Shown: positions 8,948-18,088 of the stretch, one piece after another | Numbering within the stretch: position 1 is the stretch's first letter | Layout of the letters: every line of letters begins with the position of its first letter | Origin: Leifsonia shinshuensis | GTDB lineage: Bacteria; Actinomycetota; Actinomycetes; Actinomycetales; Microbacteriaceae | Reading direction: 5' to 3' | Length of the DNA stretch: 64,000 nt | NCBI RefSeq assembly: GCF_013410375.1 | Contig: NZ_JACCFL010000001.1 | Location: forward strand, 2,728,001 to 2,792,000 | Position numbers and translations under genes: made by a program | The notes under the pieces: model-generated | Seen by the model: the letters and a program-made list of their open reading frames with translations, nothing else | Databases searched by the model: none | What the model was told of the DNA's origin: nothing

Positions 8948-10168
8948 TTATCCGATGGTTCCGATCGGGACGATCTTGCCGCCCTCGACCTTGTATCCGT
9001 AGACGGTCGGCGCCTGCAGCTCACCGGTGGAGTCCCACTTGTAGTGCTTGCTCAGGCCGTCGGCGTCGTAGTTCTTCACCCAGTCGACGAGCTTCGCGCG
9101 GGTCGTGTTGCCCTTGTCGATGCCGGCGAGCAGGACAGTGGTGGCGTCGTAGCCCTCGATCGAGTAGGTGCCCGGCTCGGCGCTGGCGAGCGTCTTGTAG
9201 GCGGACTCGAACGACGGGATCAGCTCACCCGGGATGCAGGGGCAGGTGAAGTACGCGTTGCTGGACGCGTCGCCGGCCAGCTTGATGAACTGGTCGTCCT
9301 TCACACCGTCGGGGCCGACGAACGTGCCCGTGTAGCCCTTGTTGACCAGCTGCTGGTCGAACGGCGCACCCTCGGCGTAGTAGCCCGAGTAGTACACGGC
9401 GTCCGGCTTCGCGTTGATGATCTTGGAGATCACGGCCGAGAAGTCCTTCTGGCCGGTCGTCACCTTGTCGGTGCCGACCAGTGCGCTGCCGAGCGCCTTG
9501 GAGGTCGTCGTGCCGAGGCCGATTCCGTAGTCGGAGTCGTCCTGGACCAGGTAGACCTTCTTGGCCTGCAGCTTGTCGGTCAGGAACTTCGCCGCCGCCG
9601 GGCCCTGGACGGCGTCGTTGCCGAGGCCGCGGAAGAAGGTCTTCCAGCCGTTCTGGGTCAGCGCCGGGTTGGTCGCGGACGGGGTGATGTGCACCAGGCC
9701 CTGCTGCTCGAAGATGTTGCCGGTCGCCTTGGACTCGCCGGAGAACGGCAGGCCCACGACCCCGACGATGTCGGCTTCGTTGACCGCCTGGGTGACCGGG
9801 CCGGTCGCCTTGTTCGGGTCGCCCTCGGTGTCGAACTTCTTGAAGCCGACCTGGCATCCCTTGTTGGCCTGGTTGTGCTGGTTGATGGCCAGCTGGATGC
9901 CGTTGAAGATGTTGATACCGAGCTGGGCGTTCGGGCCGGTCTCGGCTCCGACGTACGCGATCGTGAGCCCGGAGGGGCAGGTGGCCTTGCCGTCGCCCGC
10001 GGGGAGGACCGCGTCCTTGGGGGTGGAGACCGAGGTGATCGCCGGGATGTTCACCTTCGAGTTGGTGTTCGTGGATCCTCCGGTGGACGGCTGGTTGGCA
10101 CATCCAACGAGGAACAGTGCGACTGACGCTGCAACAGCCGCACCGATCGTGACTTTCTTTCCTAGCAT
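8948..10168 (-). CDS. livK: Branched-chain amino acid binding lipoprotein LivK
   Basis: 406 residues. A signal peptide with lipobox LVGC places the lipidated cysteine at residue 23, followed by a Ser/Thr/Asn linker. The mature part is a type I periplasmic binding fold (Peripla_BP_6): GPNAQLGINIFNGIQLAI early, then SGESKATGN and a late domain ending in a Gly/Pro-rich tail. It delivers amino acid to LivHM on the outer membrane face. Two nearby cysteines (FTCPCIPGE) are an uncommon detail. The gene is transcribed away from the GNAT gene at 10394. Confidence 0.95.
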   Translation of the reverse strand: MLGKKVTIGAAVAASVALFLVGCANQPSTGGSTNTNSKVNIPAITSVSTPKDAVLPAGDGKATCPSGLTIAYVGAETGPNAQLGINIFNGIQLAINQHNQANKGCQVGFKKFDTEGDPNKATGPVTQAVNEADIVGVVGLPFSGESKATGNIFEQQGLVHITPSATNPALTQNGWKTFFRGLGNDAVQGPAAAKFLTDKLQAKKVYLVQDDSDYGIGLGTTTSKALGSALVGTDKVTTGQKDFSAVISKIINAKPDAVYYSGYYAEGAPFDQQLVNKGYTGTFVGPDGVKDDQFIKLAGDASSNAYFTCPCIPGELIPSFESAYKTLASAEPGTYSIEGYDATTVLLAGIDKGNTTRAKLVDWVKNYDADGLSKHYKWDSTGELQAPTVYGYKVEGGKIVPIGTIG

Positions 10169-10240
10169 CTTCTGCCTCTCGACGTGAATCCGTGTCGAAC
10201 GCGGCGTGATTGCCTCGTCGCACCACGAATATGTGTGCTG

Positions 10241-10246
10241 AGACTA
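10241..10246 (-). promoter_or_regulatory. Putative -10 box for livK
   Basis: Minus-strand TAGTCT about 75 bases upstream of the livK ATG, in the 225-base divergent gap between livK and the GNAT gene. This would give livK a 5' leader of roughly 65 bases ending in a purine-rich ribosome-binding region (GAGAGGCAGAAG). The -35 assignment is unclear. Confidence 0.35.
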
Positions 10247-10341
10247 CATGCGATGCAAGCATTTGCACCCGACATTTCCGCCCAGATTTACACGATCGAA
10301 ACCAAACGGTTCGCTGCACTTCACAGGCGTAGGAACCGGGG

Positions 10342-10347
10342 TTAGAT
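10342..10347 (+). promoter_or_regulatory. Putative -10 box for the GNAT gene
   Basis: TAGATT on the plus strand, about 46 bases upstream of the GTG start at 10394. The gene also has CGGGAGG just before the start, so a short leader with a normal ribosome-binding site is likely. Confidence 0.35.
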
Positions 10348-10393
10348 TGAGTAGTTCGCCGCACTACGGAAACGACGACAGCGGGAGGCAGCG

Positions 10394-11464
10394 GTGCGCA
10401 TCGAGCGGCTCTCGCCCCCCGCCGCCCTCGGCACCGGGGGGTCGCTGGTGTTCGAGGAACTGGTCGGCGTCCTCAACGGCATCAGCGTCGCGCTGTGGCA
10501 GGCGGACGACTTCGTGGAGACCGCCGAGGAGGCCCTCGCCTCCTTCCGCGCGCAGGACTATCAGGAGAAGATCATCCTGGTCGCGATCGAGGACGGAGTC
10601 GTCGTCGGGCGCGTGCAGGCGGACTTCCCCCTCGACGAGCGCGCCGAGACGATGAGCCTGCTCGTCGACGTCGCGCCGGCCGCACGCGGCCGCGGCATCG
10701 GGTCGGCGCTGCTCGCCGCGGGCGAGGAGCTCGCGGCGGAGGGCGGCCGGCGCGTCGTCAGCGCCTACACCGAGCATCCGGCGCGCACGCTCGGCGACAG
10801 CGTGTCGGTCGTCCGGGCGCGTGCCGGCTCGGCCGGGCTGCCCGCGGAGTCGCGCGATGTCCGCTTCGCCCTCCGGCACGGCTACCAGCTCGGCCAGATC
10901 GAGCGCTCCAGCGAGCTGGTGCTACCGCTGCCGCGGGCGCGCGAGGCCGGGCTGGCGAGCACGGCGGCGTCCGCGACCGGCTACCGCGCCGTGTCGTGGC
11001 TGGGCCACGCCCCCGACGACCTCCTGGAGCGGTTCGCGGCGCTGAAGGCGCGGATGTCGACCGACATCCCGCAGAGCGGCATCGCCGTCGACCGCGAGGA
11101 GTGGACGGGCGAGCGCGTGCGCGCCCAGGAGCGCGAGCTCGCCGAGCGCGGGGAGCCGCTGCTGGTCACGGCCGCCCAGCACCTGGCCACGGGCGAGCTG
11201 GCCGCCTACACCGAGATCGCCGTCCCGGCCGACGGGGACAAGGCGGAGCAGTACGACACCCTCGTCGCCATCCCCCACCGCGGCCACCGGCTGGGCACGC
11301 TGGTGAAGCTGCAGAACATCCACGAGCTGGCGCAGCACGCGCCGCACATCCACCGCCTGCTCACCTGGAACGCGGACGAGAACGCCCCGATGCTGGCGAT
11401 CAACCGGGCGTTCGGGTTCCAGCTGCACGCGCTGACGGGGCACTGGCAGAAGACGCTGGGGTGA
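10394..11464 (+). CDS. Tandem GNAT-family N-acetyltransferase
   Basis: 356 residues made of two GNAT folds. The first has the acetyl-CoA pyrophosphate loop RGRGIG at about 98-103 after a beta-strand TMSLLVDVAP. The second carries a variant loop PHRGHRLG near residue 295 and a typical late segment NAPMLAINRAFGFQ. Double-GNAT proteins include mycothiol synthase MshD, but the usual MshD signature was not recognised, so the substrate is unknown. GTG start preceded by GGGAGG. It is the only plus-strand gene between livK and the toxin-antitoxin pair. Confidence 0.88.
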   Translation: MRIERLSPPAALGTGGSLVFEELVGVLNGISVALWQADDFVETAEEALASFRAQDYQEKIILVAIEDGVVVGRVQADFPLDERAETMSLLVDVAPAARGRGIGSALLAAGEELAAEGGRRVVSAYTEHPARTLGDSVSVVRARAGSAGLPAESRDVRFALRHGYQLGQIERSSELVLPLPRAREAGLASTAASATGYRAVSWLGHAPDDLLERFAALKARMSTDIPQSGIAVDREEWTGERVRAQERELAERGEPLLVTAAQHLATGELAAYTEIAVPADGDKAEQYDTLVAIPHRGHRLGTLVKLQNIHELAQHAPHIHRLLTWNADENAPMLAINRAFGFQLHALTGHWQKTLG

Positions 11465-11474
11465 GGGGCTCCGC

Positions 11475-11765
11475 CTACAGGTGCCGCGTCGGATCCATGC
11501 GCTGATGCAGGATTCGGATGACGTCGACGCCGTCGCCGTTCTCGACGTAGAAGACCAGATGGCTGCCGATCGCGTAGCGTCGATAGCCCGCGCGGATGTC
11601 GTCGCAGGCACGGCCACGCGCCGGACTGTCCGCCACGCGTTCGATTGCCGCGCGGATCTCGGTCACGTCTGTCTCGGCTTGCCGCGCGTCCCAGTTCTCC
11701 TGGGCGAAGTCCCAGATCGAGGAGAGATCGCGCCGCGCGGCCGGGGTGAGCCGGAACCGCGTCAC
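11475..11765 (-). CDS. ParE/RelE-superfamily toxin
   Basis: 96 residues, the usual length. It begins with FRLTPAARRDLSSIWDFAQENW and carries a central RAIERVAD-like helix and the late strands YRRYAIGSHLVFYVEN and IRILHQRMDP, diagnostic of ParE-type toxins. ParE members poison gyrase; RelE relatives cut mRNA. The sequence alone favours ParE. The GTG start at 11763-11765 overlaps the original antitoxin stop as GTGA. Because the antitoxin gene has an extra base, the frame entering from upstream is now the toxin frame, so a fused antitoxin-toxin product is possible. Confidence 0.9.
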   Translation of the reverse strand: MTRFRLTPAARRDLSSIWDFAQENWDARQAETDVTEIRAAIERVADSPARGRACDDIRAGYRRYAIGSHLVFYVENGDGVDVIRILHQRMDPTRHL

Positions 11766-11990
11766 GACTTCTTGGAGGCTATGAACGCGTCGAAGTCGAA
11801 CGCCTCGGGCTCTCCGCTCTCCTCGCCGGCGACCAGCGCGGCTCGAAGTGCGGGACATCTGCGTTTCCTGGTCCTCCAGCAGGCGCAGCCCGGCGCGCAC
11901 CACTTCGCTCGCGGAGCGGTAGCGACCGGTCGCGACCTCGTGCGCGAGGAAACCGGCGAAGTGGTCGTCCAGGCTGTTCGACGTGTTCAT
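11762..11990 (-). pseudogene. Frameshifted ParD-type antitoxin
   Basis: The N-terminal half reads MNTSNSLDDHFAGF...SEVVRAGLRLLEDQETQM, a ribbon-helix-helix ParD DNA-binding domain. Immediately after Met the frame changes. The expected tail ALRAALVAGEESGEPEAF then DFDAFIASKKS-stop is intact one base away. Removing one G from the GGG at 11852-11854 restores a complete antitoxin of about 75 residues with a stop overlapping the toxin start. As given, the sequence reads through into the toxin. Either a real mutation or a base-call error in a homopolymer. An alternative ATG lies at 11996. Confidence 0.85.
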
Positions 11991-12023
11991 GGCCATTCAG
12001 CCCTGGCTACCAAGGATTGGTAC

Positions 12024-12935
12024 TCACCGCAGCCGCTGGCACCGCGGGCAGAAGTGCGACGACCGGTTCATGAACCGTTCCCGCACGATCGCGGTCCCGC
12101 ACCGCGGGCAGGGCTTCCCCTCCTGGCCGTAGGCGTTGAGGCTGTGGGCGAAGTAGCCGGAGTTGCCGTTGACGTTGACGTACTGGGCGTCGAAGCTCGT
12201 GCCGCCCTCGGCCAGCGCCTTCTCGAGGACGTGGCGGACCTCCGCCAGCAGCGTGCGGGCCTTCGCACGGCTGAGCGACGACGCCGGCTGCTCGTAGTGG
12301 ATGCGGGCGGCCCAGAGCGCCTCGTCCGCGTAGATGTTGCCCACGCCGCTGACCACTGTCTGGTCGAGGAGGACGCGTTTGATGCCGCTGTTCTTGCGAG
12401 TCAGCGCGGCGAAGAACGCAGCGTCGTCGAACGCCGGGTCGAGCGGGTCGCGGGCGATGTGGGAGACCTGGGTCGGGATCAGCGGCTCCGACGTCCCCAG
12501 CCCGGCGGCGGCGCCGTCCGCGGTCGGGACCAGCGTGTCGACCGCCATTGAGCCGAAGATGCGCTGGTCGACAAAGTGCACCCACAGCTCGCGGTGGTCG
12601 CCGGGAAGCGTCGCGGCGGTCTCGATGTGGAGGCGGATGCGCAGCAGGCCGGGCTCGTCCCAGCCCGGCTCGCGCAGCAGGATCTGCCCGCTCATCCCGA
12701 GGTGGGCCACGATCGCGCGGCGGGGCGTGCCCTGCAGCGGGATCCAGAGGAACTTGCCGCGGCGGGCGGGCTCCTCCATCACCCGGCCGGTGAGGAGCGT
12801 CTCGAACGCGCCGGCGACCGGGTCGTGGCGTTTCAGCGAACGCGGCTCGAAGACCTCGACGCCGAGGATGGTCGCGCCCGTGACCGCCGGGGCCAGCCCG
12901 GCGCGGACGACCTCAACCTCGGGAAGCTCTGGCAC
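12024..12935 (-). CDS. mutM: Formamidopyrimidine-DNA glycosylase MutM/Fpg
   Basis: 303 residues. Removes 8-oxoguanine and formamidopyrimidines and cleaves the abasic site. The catalytic Pro2-Glu3 start (MPELPEVE) and the lysine in RRGKFLW are present. So is the C-terminal zinc finger, with CPRCGT and FCPRC pairs separated by about 15 residues. The helix-two-turn-helix motif contains GVGNIYADEALW. A 23-base overlap with rnc indicates coupled expression. Ends near the toxin-antitoxin pair instead of near smc. Confidence 0.98.
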   Translation of the reverse strand: MPELPEVEVVRAGLAPAVTGATILGVEVFEPRSLKRHDPVAGAFETLLTGRVMEEPARRGKFLWIPLQGTPRRAIVAHLGMSGQILLREPGWDEPGLLRIRLHIETAATLPGDHRELWVHFVDQRIFGSMAVDTLVPTADGAAAGLGTSEPLIPTQVSHIARDPLDPAFDDAAFFAALTRKNSGIKRVLLDQTVVSGVGNIYADEALWAARIHYEQPASSLSRAKARTLLAEVRHVLEKALAEGGTSFDAQYVNVNGNSGYFAHSLNAYGQEGKPCPRCGTAIVRERFMNRSSHFCPRCQRLR

Positions 12936-13626
12936 GGCGGCGGGTCAGCTCGGTCCAGGCGTTGAGCGCCGCGGCCATCTCGGCCTGCTTCTTGCTCGTG
13001 CCCTCGCCGGTGGCGGTGACGATGTCGCCGACCGAGACGGTGGCGTGGAAGGTCTTGGAGTGGTCGGGGCCGGAATTGGTCACCGTGTAGACCGGCAGGC
13101 CGGCGCCCCGATGGGCCGCCGCCTCCTGGAGGCTGGTCTTGGGGTCCATCGCCGCGCCGAACCGGTCGGGGTCGGCGAGCAGCGGGTCGACCAGGCGCAG
13201 CACGAGCGCCGTCGCCTCCTCCCCGCCGGCGTCGAGGTAGGCGGCTCCGATGAGCGCCTCGACCGTGTCGGCCAGGATGGACGCCTTGTCGCGGCCGCCG
13301 CTCTGGTTCTCCCCGCGGCCCAGCCGCAGGTACTGGCCGAGGCCGATGCCGCGCGCGACCTCCGCCAGCGCGACCGAGCTGACCAGGCTGGCCCGGCGCT
13401 TCGCGAGCTCGCCCTCGTCGAGGTCCGGGTTCTCCCGGAACAGCTTGACCGTGACGGCCTGCCCCAGGATCGAGTCGCCGAGGAACTCCAGACGCTCGTT
13501 GTTGGGGATTCCGCCGTTCTCGTACGCGTACGAGCGATGGGTCAGGGCAAGCACGAGAAGCTCGGGGTCGATGTCGACCCCGAGCTTCTCGATGAGGGCG
13601 GCGTGGTCAGTGTTCTCCCCGACCAC
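12913..13626 (-). CDS. rnc: Ribonuclease III
   Basis: 237 residues. Double-strand-specific endoribonuclease for rRNA and antisense processing. The signature NERLEFLGDS is at about 43-52 and the second acidic motif DTVEALIGAAYLD near 118-130 supplies the metal-binding Asp/Glu. A C-terminal dsRNA-binding domain ends with GTSKKQAEMAAA. GTG start. It sits in the conserved yceD-rpmF-rnc-mutM order. Confidence 0.98.
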   Translation of the reverse strand: MVGENTDHAALIEKLGVDIDPELLVLALTHRSYAYENGGIPNNERLEFLGDSILGQAVTVKLFRENPDLDEGELAKRRASLVSSVALAEVARGIGLGQYLRLGRGENQSGGRDKASILADTVEALIGAAYLDAGGEEATALVLRLVDPLLADPDRFGAAMDPKTSLQEAAAHRGAGLPVYTVTNSGPDHSKTFHATVSVGDIVTATGEGTSKKQAEMAAALNAWTELTRRRARASRG

Positions 13627-13682
13627 GTTCCTGCTTTCCCCCTACTTCAGTGCCTCGTGCGCTGATCGGCCCGGTGGGCGGA

Positions 13683-13886
13683 TCAGACGTCGGCGACCTT
13701 GCGGCCCTTGTACTCCATGAACAGCGCGGTGCCCGCGGAGTCCTCGACGACCTTGGCACGGTGCGGGAGGCTGTAGACGACCTTGCCGTTCTCGATCGAC
13801 TTGACGAGCGTGGGGACCTCGGCCTTCCACTGCGAACGGCGGGCGTGGGTGTTGGCGCGAGACTGCTTCCGCTTCGGAACGGCCAT
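13683..13886 (-). CDS. rpmF: 50S ribosomal protein L32
   Basis: 67 residues beginning [20 protein letters not shown], the invariant L32 N-terminus. There is no CxxC zinc motif, so this is a zinc-independent form. The start at 13886 lies two bases after the yceD stop, so the two are almost certainly cotranscribed, as in most bacteria. Confidence 0.98.
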   Translation of the reverse strand: MAVPKRKQSRANTHARRSQWKAEVPTLVKSIENGKVVYSLPHRAKVVEDSAGTALFMEYKGRKVADV

Positions 13887-13888
13887 GA

Positions 13889-14461
13889 CTATCTCTCTTC
13901 TCCAGCCCCGGCGGCCGGGGCGTTGTTGCTGGTGGACTCGGTGTCGGAAGCCTGGAACGCCGCGAGCGCGGACCAGCGAGGATCGACGGTCTCGTTCGGC
14001 TTGCGGTCCGGTACATCCGCCAGCCTCTCCCCGGTCTCTGGATCGAGACCCGGGCAGTCCGGCCGGCACACCGGCTGAAACGGCAGTGACAGCACCACCG
14101 CATCCCTGATCAGAGGTTCAAGATCCACGTGGTCGTCGTGAACCTCATAATCAAAAGCTTCCGTAGAAGGATACGCGAAAAGTTCCTGGAAATCGACTTC
14201 GACTGGCTGGTCGATGTCGATCAGGCAGCGTCCGCAGACGCCGGTGGCGGTGGTCTCGGCCTCCGCCGTGACCAGGATGCCCTCGTGCATCGACTCCAGC
14301 CGGAGGTCGAGGTCGATGGTCGCGCCCTCGGGCACGGACAGCAGTCCCTCCCCCAGTCTCTCCGTCACCGGGATGCTGAGGTGCTGCTCGCGCATCTCGC
14401 CGGGACGACGCATGAGGTCGTACACACTGACCGTGTACGGGGTGGTTCTGAAGCTGCTCAC
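13889..14461 (-). CDS. yceD: DUF177/YceD family protein
   Basis: 190 residues. Carries the paired cysteines of the family, CGRCL at about 76-80 and CRPDCPGLD near 131-139. Family members are linked to 23S rRNA maturation and are almost always upstream of rpmF, as here. GTG start. A minus-strand TAACAT box (14470-14475), which includes the TAA stop of the preceding transglutaminase gene, lies eight bases before the GTG, so an own leaderless promoter is plausible. The C-terminus after residue 160 is a low-complexity Ser/Thr/Asn/Ala tail. Confidence 0.95.
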   Translation of the reverse strand: MSSFRTTPYTVSVYDLMRRPGEMREQHLSIPVTERLGEGLLSVPEGATIDLDLRLESMHEGILVTAEAETTATGVCGRCLIDIDQPVEVDFQELFAYPSTEAFDYEVHDDHVDLEPLIRDAVVLSLPFQPVCRPDCPGLDPETGERLADVPDRKPNETVDPRWSALAAFQASDTESTSNNAPAAGAGEER

Positions 14462-14472
14462 GAACGGCTATG

Positions 14473-16737
14473 TTACGCGGGACCGCCGACGCTCGCAGGC
14501 GAACGCCAGCCGGCTGGCAGCAACGACACAGGAATCAGCGCCGCCTTCAGCCGCAGCCCGCGGCCCGCCTGCGCCTCCAGCGCGTCGATGACCCGCCGGA
14601 GGTCGTCCGCCAGGCCGACGGCGACCGCGCGGGTCGGCGGCCCGAAGGCGTCGCGCTCGCGCACGTCGAGCAGGCGGAGCACGGCCTCCTCCCCCGGCGT
14701 CCCTTCGACCGCCGCCGCGATCCGCCGCGCGAAGGCGCGCGGGGTCTCGGTGTCCGGCGCGGACCAGCCGAGGTCGCGCGCGGTGTCCCGCAGCTCGTCC
14801 CAGACGACCGCCGCGCCGCCCCACGACTCGGAGAGCCGCCTCAGACGCGCCCGCCGCCGCATCCGGCGCAGCACCGCCGGCGTCAGGAGCACCGCGATCA
14901 CCAGCAGCGCGACGCCGAGCCCGGACAGCACCGGCTGCAGCGGCGACGGCGGTGTGGTCCCCGCCGCTCCCGCGACGTTGGGCTGGTCGGTGGGCACCAG
15001 GCGCTTCGGCGCGGCGGACGAGCCGGGCCCCGTCGTCGGGACGACCTGGTCGGGCGTGGTGTTCGGCCGGGTGTAGCTGGGGATCGTGCCCCGGCCGACC
15101 GTCGGCTCGAACGGCACCCAGCCGACGCCGGCGAAGTACAGCTCGGGCCACGCGTGCAGGTCGTCGCTGGTCACCGTGTAGGTCCCCGGGCTGTTCGCCG
15201 TGCCGCCGCTGGAGGTCCCGGGCAGGTAGCCCTCCGCCACCCGGGCCGGGATGCCGAGGCTGCGGGCCATCAGCGCCATCGCCGAGGCGAAGTGGACGCA
15301 GTAGCCGCTCTTGACCTGCAGGAACTTCGCGATCACCCGCGTGCCGTCGCCGTCGTAGCCCTGCTTGAGCGGGGTCTGCGTGGAGTAGACGAAGCCGTTG
15401 TCGCGGAAGTAGTCCTGCAGCGCGACCGCCTTGTCGTACTCGGACACCGCTCCCGCGGTCGCCGTCAGCGCGGTCTGCCCGATGATCGCCGGCATGTTGG
15501 AGGGCAGGAACAGGTCGCGCTGGATGTCGGCGGGCACGAAGCCGCCCGCCGCCTTGAGCTGGTCGGCGGTCGGTGCGAGCGTCAGGCTCGTCACGGTGTA
15601 CTTCTGGCCCTGGGTCGTGACGTTGATGCCGCCGAGGGTCAGATCGTCGGGATCCCACGACCAGGTGCCGTTGAGGCCCTTCACCGACTGCACGGGCGCG
15701 GGCACCGGCAGCCAGCGGCTGGTCATGTCGTCGATCTCCACGGAGGTGGTGATCTTGGACCGCTTCACGGCGTCGGACAGCCCGGGCACCGGTCCGATCG
15801 CGACGCCGTCGGAGAGCCGCTTGGTGTCGCGCTCCCTGTGTTTCCAGACCGAGCCCGTGAACTGGTCCAGCGAGGCGAGCTTGAGATAGGGGCCGCCCGA
15901 GGCGGTCGTCGTGTAGGTCAGCGCCCGCACCGCGGCCGGGCGGCGGAGGTCCTTGCCGAGGTCGATCAGCGGCGTCACCGTTCCGCCGATCGAGATGCCG
16001 CCGGCCGTGAAGGAGGTCGCCCCGCCCTTGTCGAACCCGGGCGCCGTGCCGGACAGCAGCATGGCGACCACGACGGCGGCGGCGCCGACGGACAGTGCGG
16101 CGGCCGGGCGCGGCGACCCGGGCCGGCGGGTGCGGACGTCGCAGCGCAGCAGCCAGAGGAACGCGACCGCCGACGCGGCCAGCGCGATCGGGTCCAGCCC
16201 GTCGCCGAGGAGCGTCCCCGGCACCACGAGCACCGCGACGACGCCGAGGGCGGTGAAGGCGGGCGCCCGGAACGCGACGGCCAGGATGTCGAGCACGATC
16301 GCGATGAGGCACGCGCCGGCGACGACCAGGAAGATGAACTCCGGCAGGCTCTCGGCCGGCGTGCCCTGCTGGTAGATCGAGAGCTGCGCCTGCTGCAGGT
16401 AGACGCCCCAGCGCTGCACGGTCCCGGCCGTCGGGATGAGCCCGAGCAGCCCGGTGCCGTTGCCGAACGCCGCGGTCATGATCATCAGGGCGAGCACGAA
16501 CTCCAGCACGGGGACGAGCCGGCGGTGCACGCCGACCGCGCGCAGGGCCGCCCCGCTCACCAGGAGGAAGGAACTGGTCAGCATCAATGCGAACCACCAG
16601 GTCGGCCCCTGGATGAGCCCGCCGAGCGCGAAGCTCAGCGCGAGCACCTGCAGCACCAGCGCACCGGTGATGCGCCAGTAGGCCTGCCGCCTGCGGCGGA
16701 CGCCGGTCATCCCGAGCGCGACGGCTTCGCTAACCAT
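14473..16737 (-). CDS. Membrane transglutaminase-like protein (TgpA type)
   Basis: 754 residues: six or more membrane helices in the first 215 residues, a large extracytoplasmic region, one helix near 610 and a cytoplasmic DUF4129-like tail. The papain-like transglutaminase core has the catalytic Cys in KSGYCVHFASAMALMARSLG, the His in DDLHAWPELYF and the Asp/Glu region VPFEPT. Known partners are MoxR ATPase and DUF58 protein, both immediately upstream with overlap or tiny gaps. The trio is thought to act in cell-envelope protein processing; the substrate is unknown. Confidence 0.92.
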   Translation of the reverse strand: MVSEAVALGMTGVRRRRQAYWRITGALVLQVLALSFALGGLIQGPTWWFALMLTSSFLLVSGAALRAVGVHRRLVPVLEFVLALMIMTAAFGNGTGLLGLIPTAGTVQRWGVYLQQAQLSIYQQGTPAESLPEFIFLVVAGACLIAIVLDILAVAFRAPAFTALGVVAVLVVPGTLLGDGLDPIALAASAVAFLWLLRCDVRTRRPGSPRPAAALSVGAAAVVVAMLLSGTAPGFDKGGATSFTAGGISIGGTVTPLIDLGKDLRRPAAVRALTYTTTASGGPYLKLASLDQFTGSVWKHRERDTKRLSDGVAIGPVPGLSDAVKRSKITTSVEIDDMTSRWLPVPAPVQSVKGLNGTWSWDPDDLTLGGINVTTQGQKYTVTSLTLAPTADQLKAAGGFVPADIQRDLFLPSNMPAIIGQTALTATAGAVSEYDKAVALQDYFRDNGFVYSTQTPLKQGYDGDGTRVIAKFLQVKSGYCVHFASAMALMARSLGIPARVAEGYLPGTSSGGTANSPGTYTVTSDDLHAWPELYFAGVGWVPFEPTVGRGTIPSYTRPNTTPDQVVPTTGPGSSAAPKRLVPTDQPNVAGAAGTTPPSPLQPVLSGLGVALLVIAVLLTPAVLRRMRRRARLRRLSESWGGAAVVWDELRDTARDLGWSAPDTETPRAFARRIAAAVEGTPGEEAVLRLLDVRERDAFGPPTRAVAVGLADDLRRVIDALEAQAGRGLRLKAALIPVSLLPAGWRSPASVGGPA

Positions 16738-18085
16738 GACCCGCCACCGTCCGCTGCCGGTCCAGGGCGCGCTGCCAGCACTCCGCGGGGTCGTCGCCCG
16801 CCGCGAACGGCACGCACAGCCAGCCCGCGTCGGCGAGGACCTCCTCCACCTCGGGCGCCGCGCCCGCGCCGATGAACGCCACGGCGGGGTCGCCCATGCC
16901 GCGCAGTCCGGCGAGCGAGCCGAGCTCCGGCGTGCCGTCGAGGAGGACCGCGAAGATCGGGACCGCGCGCCCGGCGCGCCGGAGGCCGGAGGCGAGCTCG
17001 GCGACCGCGTCGTCGCGCGCGGCCGGCGTCGCGTCCACCGCGGCCAGGTCGGCGAGGAGCAGCCGGTCGGCGGTGCCGCGGTCGTAGGTCGGGGTGATGG
17101 ATCCGAGGGTGCCCGTCCTGCCCGCGCCGCTGCGGCCCGAGAGCTGCCGCGGCGCGGTCTCCACCACGCTGAGCACGAAGCCCTCGTCCAGGAGATGGAC
17201 GCCGACGGAGGCCACGAGTTCCACGAGCGTCTCGAACAGCGCGTCCTCCGGCTCGGCGGCGCCGGGCGCGGCCGGTGGCCGGATGACGACGGCGGTCGCG
17301 GGCGCGGGCCGGGTGTCCATCAGGATCCACGCCTCCGGGTTGCTCCGCTGCTCCTCCTGCCGGACCATCAGCTTGTCGTGGCGGGCGGTCGCCCGCCAGT
17401 GCACGCGGCGCAGCGGGTCGCCGGGCCGGTACTCGCGCGCGATCAGCTCGTCGGCGCTCGGGATGCTGTGCCGCTGCAGCTCGTGCTCCGCGCCCTCGCT
17501 GTGCGCGACGTCCAGCTCGCCGCTCGACAGCGGCACCACCCGCGGGGTCACCAGGAACTGCCGCGGCTGGCCGACGGCGTACTCCGCGTACGCGATGCCG
17601 AACGGGTCGGTGCGGCTGACGATGAGCGGCCCGACCGGGTGCGAGCCGCGTGTGCGGGCGACGATGTCCTGCCGCAGCACCACGGTGTCCCTGCCGTGGG
17701 CGACGTTGACCTGGTGCGCGCCGAGCCGCGGGAACGGCGCCGACCCCTGCACGTCGATCCCCGCCGGGGCGTACTCGCGCCAGCGCGCCGGCGGACTCGG
17801 CCGGGCGGCCTGGTTGCGGGCCGTCGTGACGATCGTCGCCTGCTCCCCCACCGCGACGACATCCGGGTGGAAGCTGCGGGCCACGGTCAGCCGCGGCCGG
17901 TCCAGCGTGACCGAGATCATCGCCGCCAGCGGGAGCACGGTGAGGAAGACGCCGACGAAGAGCACGTCCGTGCGCCCGAAGAAGGCGGAGGCGACCAGCG
18001 CGACCACCCCGATGGCGCCGAAGGTCCATCCGCGCGCAGTCGGACGCGGCTTCTTCAGGGGCGACGGCCCCCCGCGTCCTGCCAC
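16730..18085 (-). CDS. DUF58 domain protein
   Basis: 451 residues with two N-terminal membrane helices (about 20-60). The DUF58 core follows, with its hallmark REYRPGDPLRRVHWRATARHDKLMVRQEE and a preceding DPFG. The C-terminal part resembles a von Willebrand A-like fold. GTG start three bases after moxR; the end overlaps the transglutaminase gene by eight bases. Functions with MoxR-type chaperone ATPases by gene context; molecular function unresolved. Confidence 0.92.
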   Translation of the reverse strand: MAGRGGPSPLKKPRPTARGWTFGAIGVVALVASAFFGRTDVLFVGVFLTVLPLAAMISVTLDRPRLTVARSFHPDVVAVGEQATIVTTARNQAARPSPPARWREYAPAGIDVQGSAPFPRLGAHQVNVAHGRDTVVLRQDIVARTRGSHPVGPLIVSRTDPFGIAYAEYAVGQPRQFLVTPRVVPLSSGELDVAHSEGAEHELQRHSIPSADELIAREYRPGDPLRRVHWRATARHDKLMVRQEEQRSNPEAWILMDTRPAPATAVVIRPPAAPGAAEPEDALFETLVELVASVGVHLLDEGFVLSVVETAPRQLSGRSGAGRTGTLGSITPTYDRGTADRLLLADLAAVDATPAARDDAVAELASGLRRAGRAVPIFAVLLDGTPELGSLAGLRGMGDPAVAFIGAGAAPEVEEVLADAGWLCVPFAAGDDPAECWQRALDRQRTVAGHG

Positions 18086-18088
18086 GGC

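Noticed and set aside
10922..11617. Minus-strand frame opposite the GNAT gene
   Set aside because: Antisense to a well-supported acetyltransferase and overlapping the toxin gene in a different frame.
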